A stretch of 7,069 nt of DNA. Source: an uncultured Bacteroidales bacterium. GTDB lineage: Bacteria; Bacteroidota; Bacteroidia; Bacteroidales; Paludibacteraceae. The stretch covers positions 1 to 7,069 of the forward strand of contig CAIWIS010000290.1 of the NCBI GenBank assembly GCA_903912795.1, written 5' to 3'. The notes beneath the pieces were generated by a model. That model was not told the origin of the DNA, did no database searches, and worked only from the letters and a program-made list of their open reading frames with translations. Shown piece after piece: positions 1-4,962 of this stretch. Position 1 is the stretch's first letter, and every line of letters starts with the position of its first letter. Position numbers and translations under genes: made by a program.

Positions 1-3000
1 CGTTACTTTGTCACCCATTTCGAGATTAAATAGTTGGTTTTTTATTCGGTAGGCTTTGTCTTTTTTTTTAAGTGTAGAATTGTTTGTCGAAAAATTCAAA
101 CCTTCGTAAGCTCCAATGGTTGGGTTTGTTGCATTGCGAGTATTTCCTAACATGTCGGTTGTTGGTGTAGCGAACTGAGTAGTTCCTTTTGTAAGCATAT
201 AGGAAGTTGGTTGCACGCTCCAATTGGCGGAAGTTATTGAATTGAGCGAATCGAGCGATGCTTGTGCTGTTGTTCCCCAAACAGCTCCGGCAAAAGTGGA
301 GGGCGTTTTGAATTGCGGGGCATTGCTTGCTGAGTTATTTAGCACTGCTAAATCGATGTATTTGTTTGCTTCGGCATAATAAGGCGCCGTAGTTGCCGAA
401 GTGCTAATAGCTTGTGGAGTAATGTTATTAGCGTATTGTAGCAATGGTTGTGGTGTAACATTGGTGATATTCACGGTAAGTCGCACGTTTTGATAAGCTG
501 CTGATGTGCCTGGTGCAGCATTTCCCCAAAACACATTGTTTACCACATAATTATCATAGGTAGTTGCTGTGCTGCCATTTTGTACAAAAAGCCCTGCGCC
601 CTGTCCGGCACTTGATGCCGTTGCAACTACATTTCCAACTTGGTCGAGTACTGAAGCACGATTATTTACAACAGTATTGTTTATGATTTGACCGCCATTT
701 TCGTTGGCCATACCACCACCACGAATCACTACTGTACTGGCCGGATTAGCAGTATTCCAGTTAAGTACGCGGGCTTCGTTATTGGCAATCACACAATTAA
801 TAACTTTGGAAGTGCGCAACGTGGAATAAACCCCTGCGCCAAACATATACGGATTCAAGTACACAGTGTACGAATTTTCGGGTGCACGGTTCATGTTGTA
901 AATAATTCGGTTGTTGCGTAAAATGGAATTTTGCAACACACCTCCAGAAATATACGCTCCGCCACCGCGACATTGTCCGGCACGGGTACCATTAATTTGG
1001 GATGCCTGTGCTTCGCAATTTTCAATTAAACAACCATCAATAACTGCATCGGCCACTGTGGTACAAACGCCGCCCGGTGCATTGGCATTCACTTCGCCGG
1101 TAGAATTATACACGCGACAATTCCGTACAATCGAGTTTTGCAGCGTACATTTTCCCGATATATTTACACCTGCCGGATTTCCGTTACCCAAAACAAGTCC
1201 TTCGTCAATGGTAATTCCATCAATTTTTACATCGCTTGCTGTGCCTCCTGTTACTTTGAGTACTGTAAAACTTAGTGGTGTAGACTTAAATCGTCCACCC
1301 AGCAATCGAGTTGGGTTTTTAAATTCCCACGGCTCAGTGATGCCATTTTTGTCTAAATCTTCGCGAACACGTTCAGATAAAACGCTCTCACTACCGATAA
1401 ATCCACCATAAATATTCAGTATTTTACTGTCGATAGAAACGGATGCGCTGAGTGAATAATCGCCCGATTTCATAAAAATATTATCACCATAACTGGCAAT
1501 ATTCATTGCCGATGTTAGCGAAGTGCATTCGTCCCAACTTGTACCTGAACCACTTCCGGTAGGCGAAACATACCACGTAATTGCTGTGCTTGCTCCATTG
1601 GTTATGTAAAAAGTGCGCGTAACCGCTGTGGCTGTTTTTACCGCTGGTGAAACTGTACCCAAATGATAGGCTGTAACTGTAATCGGCAATGGGAATCGTG
1701 CCCGTACAGGAATACTGTCTTTGTCGATAATTAATTGTCCGTTAGCTATATGAGCCGGGCCATTTGCAACAAAATAACGCACCGTTACTCCTGCCGAGCT
1801 GCTTGCTCCTAAATTTATGGGAGCTAAATTGGCAACATTCACGTTTGCAATTGCCGGAAAAGTAATCACATTATCGGCTCCGGTGGCTAAGGTTGTGAGG
1901 TTTACATTTCCCTGCAAAACACAAGAACGATACGTGGCATCTCCCTGTTGGCGTACCACAAAATAGTTCGTGCTTTTGAAACGCGGTACATATTCAAAAG
2001 TTTTGGCACCGGTTTGTATCCAGTTACCACTCGCCACTTCAATCTGACTTGGATTGCCCGAATTTGTAAATGAATTATCGGCTTTATTAAAAAAAGTCTG
2101 CGTTGGATTAAAGCTATTATCAAAATAATCGGTGCGATTTGGCATACGAAAATATGGTGCTGTGCTAAGTGTAACCGAATGTCCATCAGCACTGAGCGCA
2201 AAAGGAATTTTGAGCATAATAGCCCGCCACCAATAACTTTGGTCGTCGTACTGTCCGTTTGCATCCACAAAACCGGTAATTTGTGCCGTGCGTGTCATCG
2301 ATACATTGGCCATGTCGTAAGCCGCTTGTGCCGTGCGCTGACTAGGAAACCATGCTGCCGATTTTACCTGAGCAAGTGTGAGGCTAGCCGTTGCCTGATT
2401 GGTGTAAGGAATGGGTTGGAAAGCATCTCCTAAAAATCCGGCACAAGGCAAACCCGTAATCCAACCACTGGCAATTTGCAATTCTTTTAAATTACCCTGC
2501 GCATCAAAACGTAAATCGGCAATATCGTCCATCCACCAGGCAATATTACGCAACAAAGGTTTACTGCAATCGAAGTGTCCGGTGTTTGGGTCGAAAAAAT
2601 AGGAGAGCGGTTGATTGTAAGTAGAACGTTGTCCTCGCGTGTAGGAGTAAGTGCCTTCAGTGCTGATATTTGCAGTTAAATCGCGGCTATAGCTGTCCCA
2701 TTCCATAAATTCACCTTGTGTGGAAAGTACAGGAACGGTTGTTCCATTTCCGCAATAAGAAGCTGCTTTGTGAATAATAGCAAAAGCAATATTGGCGGGC
2801 GAATTGGTAACAATGTAGCGCGGCATCGGATTGGTTCCCGAATGTCCGGTAAGTATCCACGGAACGGTTTTTAACTCGGTGTAACCGGTAAGGGTTGAAA
2901 ATGCCTGCAACATGGACTGAATTTGTCCCGAAGCTGTTACATCGTCGTGGTAAAAATTATCCGATGACCACAAAATGGCAAAGCCATGTTTTGCACAAAC

Positions 3001-3252
3001 GGCTCGCACATCGGGGTCTTCCACCATAGTTTGTTCCAACACAGCCGTACTTGCCACCAACACAGCGGTAATTTTTTGGCATGCAGGCGGAATCCATAAA
3101 AATGGTGTTAAGGTATATGCACTTCCCTTATTGTCGGTGGTCGAAATGGATGTTCGCCATTGCCAATCCTGCAGTTTTGCTTGTTGTGAATAGGCCGAAA
3201 AGTGGTTGGCTATTAAGCTGAAAATAAAAATTAAGGCAATGATTTTTTTCAT
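1..3252 (-). CDS. Secreted multidomain protein: alpha/beta-hydrolase (esterase-like) + Ig-like + right-handed beta-helix, 3' end outside window
   Basis: The frame is open from ATG at 3252-3250 to the window edge: 1084 codons, no stop, so the C-terminus is missing. Residues 1-22 look like a signal peptide (MKKII, hydrophobic core, A-Y-S before QQ). Residues about 23-250 resemble an alpha/beta-hydrolase: nucleophile elbow GHSGT with Ser138, a strand followed by acidic residues (Glu181, Glu184, Asp186), and a GHFDC motif with His226 before a helix, where esterases carry the catalytic His. About 250-460 is unassigned. About 465-553 looks Ig-like. From 560 (WYVSPTGSGSGTSW) a beta-helix begins. Coils such as NSIVRNC, NSILRNN and NNVFWGN recur between 706 and 911, and the DMLGNTRNA..IGAYE ending (to Glu1050) is typical of choice-of-anchor-Q proteins. 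After 1053 a possible type IX sorting domain starts. Substrate unknown. A glycan esterase with a glycan-binding or lyase-like helix is the best guess. The reading frame is sure; the enzyme function is inferred. Confidence 0.88.
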   Translation of the reverse strand, partial: MKKIIALIFIFSLIANHFSAYSQQAKLQDWQWRTSISTTDNKGSAYTLTPFLWIPPACQKITAVLVASTAVLEQTMVEDPDVRAVCAKHGFAILWSSDNFYHDDVTASGQIQSMLQAFSTLTGYTELKTVPWILTGHSGTNPMPRYIVTNSPANIAFAIIHKAASYCGNGTTVPVLSTQGEFMEWDSYSRDLTANISTEGTYSYTRGQRSTYNQPLSYFFDPNTGHFDCSKPLLRNIAWWMDDIADLRFDAQGNLKELQIASGWITGLPCAGFLGDAFQPIPYTNQATASLTLAQVKSAAWFPSQRTAQAAYDMANVSMTRTAQITGFVDANGQYDDQSYWWRAIMLKIPFALSADGHSVTLSTAPYFRMPNRTDYFDNSFNPTQTFFNKADNSFTNSGNPSQIEVASGNWIQTGAKTFEYVPRFKSTNYFVVRQQGDATYRSCVLQGNVNLTTLATGADNVITFPAIANVNVANLAPINLGASSSAGVTVRYFVANGPAHIANGQLIIDKDSIPVRARFPLPITVTAYHLGTVSPAVKTATAVTRTFYITNGASTAITWYVSPTGSGSGTSWDECTSLTSAMNIASYGDNIFMKSGDYSLSASVSIDSKILNIYGGFIGSESVLSERVREDLDKNGITEPWEFKNPTRLLGGRFKSTPLSFTVLKVTGGTASDVKIDGITIDEGLVLGNGNPAGVNISGKCTLQNSIVRNCRVYNSTGEVNANAPGGVCTTVADAVIDGCLIENCEAQASQINGTRAGQCRGGGAYISGGVLQNSILRNNRIIYNMNRAPENSYTVYLNPYMFGAGVYSTLRTSKVINCVIANNEARVLNWNTANPASTVVIRGGGMANENGGQIINNTVVNNRASVLDQVGNVVATASSAGQGAGLFVQNGSTATTYDNYVVNNVFWGNAAPGTSAAYQNVRLTVNITNVTPQPLLQYANNITPQAISTSATTAPYYAEANKYIDLAVLNNSASNAPQFKTPSTFAGAVWGTTAQASLDSLNSITSANWSVQPTSYMLTKGTTQFATPTTDMLGNTRNATNPTIGAYEGLNFSTNNSTLKKKDKAYRIKNQLFNLEMGDKVT
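3184..3252 (-). other. Signal peptide of the hydrolase/beta-helix protein
   Basis: The first 22-23 codons give two lysines after Met, a long Ile/Leu/Phe stretch and an Ala-Tyr-Ser site before Gln-Gln. That fits signal peptidase I cleavage near residue 22. There is no cysteine lipobox, so the product should be periplasmic, surface or secreted rather than a lipoprotein. This also supports the ATG at 3252 as the true start: the nearest upstream ATG (in GATGC on the minus strand) is out of frame. Confidence 0.75.
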
Positions 3253-3255
3253 AAA

Positions 3256-3316
3256 AGTTGATTTTTTGAAATAGCATCTGATTTACCAAACAAAAATAAA
3301 GTTTCAAAAATCAACT
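3256..3316. repeat. Near-perfect inverted repeat (15-16 bp arms) just before the beta-helix gene
   Basis: The left arm at 3256-3271 (AGTTGATTTTTTGAAA) pairs with the right arm at 3302-3316 (TTTCAAAAATCAACT). The only difference is one extra T in the left arm. The spacer is 30 bp (3272-3301). On the minus-strand RNA the hairpin ends 3 bases before the start codon and is followed by a short U run. It may be a weak terminator or attenuator for the upstream esterase gene, a structure controlling translation of the downstream gene, or a protein-binding site. The stem is AT-rich with a large loop, so a strong intrinsic terminator is unlikely. The repeat is directly visible; its role is inference. 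Confidence 0.6.
3291..3298 (-). promoter_or_regulatory. Candidate Bacteroidota -7 promoter element (TATTTTTG)
   Basis: Read on the minus strand this matches the TAnnTTTG -7 consensus of the Bacteroidota primary sigma factor. It would place a transcription start roughly 30 nt before the ATG at 3252. No TTG is found at the expected -33 spacing; the nearest one upstream is only 13 bp away. In an AT-rich gap such a match can arise by chance. The element sits inside the spacer of the inverted repeat at 3256-3316. Confidence 0.3.
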
Positions 3317-3334
3317 GAATAGGATTATTGTTAC

Positions 3335-3362
3335 AAAAGATAAGACAATTGTAAAATCACAA
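3335..3362 (-). promoter_or_regulatory. Alternative weak promoter: TTG - 17 bp - TATCTTTT
   Basis: On the minus strand a TTG at 3362-3360 is followed after 17 bp by TATCTTTT (3342-3335). That is one mismatch (last position) from the TAnnTTTG -7 consensus. The spacing is slightly short of the usual -33/-7 distance. The TTG overlaps the end of the esterase gene. A transcript from here would contain the whole inverted repeat in its leader. Offered as a low-confidence alternative to the element at 3291-3298. Confidence 0.2.
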
Positions 3363-4358
3363 CTATTTTGCTGTTCCAATTGGTGTCCAGGCGGGATTTT
3401 TCGAGGGGACTAAGGTTGGTTTTCCCTTCAAATAACCCTGTTTTACCAGATAGTTGTCCATTAATAGAAACGCATTAACAACTTCTTGCTCTGTAGCTTT
3501 CCAATTTACACATACGAAAGCATGTTTGGTGTGTGGCAATAAAATGAGTTTGCAATTATTGCCAGCCTTTTTCATAGCTTTTGCAAATCGGACAGACTGT
3601 TCGGGAAGTATGACTGTGTCGTCAGTTCCGTGAATAATGAGCGTTTTTGGTTGATTTTCACGAACATTATAAAGTGGTGAAAGCTTTTTTGCCAATTCAA
3701 TTTGAGCTTCAGTGGGAATCAGACTTTCGGGACTTGGTTTTTTATCGAGCGCCGCACCACCAATAATCCGGTTGATAAACGGACTGGTCGTAAAATCGGA
3801 AAGCGGATTGTAAAGCACCATCACATTGGGTGCAGCACTTATATTTATATGATCAGTTGGATAATCGAAACCATCTACAGTTCCCAGACACGAAGCCAAA
3901 TGTCCACCGGCCGAATCGCCTGCAACAATGATTTTGTCGGGGTCAATACCCAATTCTTCAGCATGTTCGCGAATATATCGAATTACCGATTTGCAGTCGG
4001 CCAGACAATCGGCCACCGTTACACTTCCATCGGCTTTCACTAACCGATAATGAATGCAAAAACCAACCGCACCACGATTGGCAAAATAGCGGGCATGCGG
4101 AAAAAAAGTCTCCGTAATACCGCCCGTCCAGCCACCACCATGAATCCAAACTACTGCCGTTCGGTTTTTTAGCGGCTTTTTATCGACAGGTTGAATATAG
4201 TAGATTTTCACTTCTTCGTTGCCTGTTTTCCGAATAACAATTTCTTTCATTGCAGGACCGCGAAGCAGGGAATCGAAGGAAATATTTGTATCTCCGGCTG
4301 ATAAATGCTTACAAACCAGAAATACTGAAATAAACAAAAGTGCTTTTATTCCTCTCAT
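3363..4358 (-). CDS. Secreted alpha/beta-hydrolase, BD-FAE/hormone-sensitive-lipase-like carbohydrate esterase
   Basis: 331 residues from ATG 4358-4356 to TAG 3365-3363. A TTG six codons upstream (4376) keeps the frame open, but the ATG directly precedes a good signal peptide (MRGIKALLF..., cleavage near LSA|G) and is preferred. The catalytic machinery is complete: oxyanion-hole HGGG at 73-76 (VWIHGGGW), nucleophile GDSAGG at 147-152 with Ser149, Asp247 in HGTDDTV, and His279 in PHTKHAF. Length and motif order fit the alpha/beta-hydrolase-3 / BD-FAE group, whose members remove acetyl or other acyl groups, or cleave uronoyl esters, from plant and algal glycans. No lipobox: the Cys in the hydrophobic segment follows Val. 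A Pro/Lys-containing tail after about 310 extends past the core fold. It starts 28 bp after the lyase-like gene with no terminator between, so the two are very likely co-transcribed. Esterase fold is near certain; the substrate is not known. Confidence 0.92.
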   Translation of the reverse strand: MRGIKALLFISVFLVCKHLSAGDTNISFDSLLRGPAMKEIVIRKTGNEEVKIYYIQPVDKKPLKNRTAVVWIHGGGWTGGITETFFPHARYFANRGAVGFCIHYRLVKADGSVTVADCLADCKSVIRYIREHAEELGIDPDKIIVAGDSAGGHLASCLGTVDGFDYPTDHINISAAPNVMVLYNPLSDFTTSPFINRIIGGAALDKKPSPESLIPTEAQIELAKKLSPLYNVRENQPKTLIIHGTDDTVILPEQSVRFAKAMKKAGNNCKLILLPHTKHAFVCVNWKATEQEVVNAFLLMDNYLVKQGYLKGKPTLVPSKNPAWTPIGTAK

Positions 4359-4386
4359 TTGTAAAATAACTATCAAAACTATAGTA

Positions 4387-4962
4387 TCATTTCTTATACA
4401 TATCCTTCACTTCACTCTCTTCCAACGCCCTGTCCCACAAGCTAAAACCTGACGTAACGGCCGAATGACCCATAAAAAAGTCGAGTGCATCAGTTGTGAT
4501 TTGCGTAGTTCCTGCTGCTGAAGCTACTTTTTCGCCATTCAGGTAGAGTTTCATTTCAGTTTCGCTGGCAGTAAGTACCACAAAATACCATTTGCCCGGT
4601 TCAATTCTCGGGCCCCAGAATGTATTGGGGCGGGCAACCAAACGTCCGTTTTCGATGCCGCACGAAATGGTGCGGTAGCTTTTACCAAAAGCATTGTAGC
4701 CATCTTTACCGAATAATCGACCTTCCGATTCGTTGGTTTTGAACCACAGAGCCACGGTCATTGCGTTTTCGCGCATATTCAGATGGTGAACACGCAAACC
4801 CGGACGCATTGTTCCCCTCGAAACATTCACATCCACTGCAGCAGCTAGTTTCGGGTCGTAAGCCGACACCTCAACTGCTTTTCCGTAAGGACTTTTCACG
4901 GCTTTCGAGTATGGATTTATCCACAATTGGAAATTAGCTTTCAGTGGATAATCGCCTATTTT
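4387..4962 (-). other. LamG/concanavalin-like C-terminal domain
   Basis: The last about 190 residues of the lyase-like protein show a jelly-roll lectin pattern. An opening Gly/Ala-rich segment ends in MTVALWFKTN, followed by a GKWYFVVLTAS strand, a KLYLNGEKVAS hairpin, and the closing FSLWDRALEESEVKDMY helix that marks many LamG-type domains. Such domains usually bind glycans or mediate surface contacts. No cysteine pair or obvious calcium site is evident. No sorting-domain sequence follows, so if this protein is surface-exposed it must use another route or anchor. Confidence 0.75.

Noticed and set aside
706..1140. Repeated N-x-x-x-N-N coils read as tandem DNA repeats
   Set aside because: The similarity is at the protein level (beta-helix turns); the nucleotide sequences of the coils are not repeated closely enough to be a DNA repeat.
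911..1411. A 166-codon plus-strand open frame, and a smaller one at 688-921
   Set aside because: They lie antisense to the beta-helix coding region, have Pro/Ser/Thr-rich low-information translations, and lack any domain pattern. They are shadows of the long minus-strand gene.
1902..2270. A 122-codon minus-strand open frame
   Set aside because: It is out of frame with the continuous 1084-codon gene covering the same bases, and the translation shows no domain or signal.
3256..3316. Invertible phase-variation promoter as a firm call
   Set aside because: The spacer is only 30 bp, far shorter than known invertible promoters in Bacteroides, and no invertase gene is in view. Kept only as a listed possibility.
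3353..3369. Small hairpin (AAAAT, 7-base loop, ATTTT) at the end of the esterase gene as a terminator
   Set aside because: The stem is only five A/T pairs with no G/C pair and overlaps the stop codon. It is too weak to call an intrinsic terminator.
3702..4043. A 113-codon plus-strand open frame opposite the esterase gene
   Set aside because: The opposite strand has full esterase motifs including the GDSAGG nucleophile; this frame has none and is a shadow.
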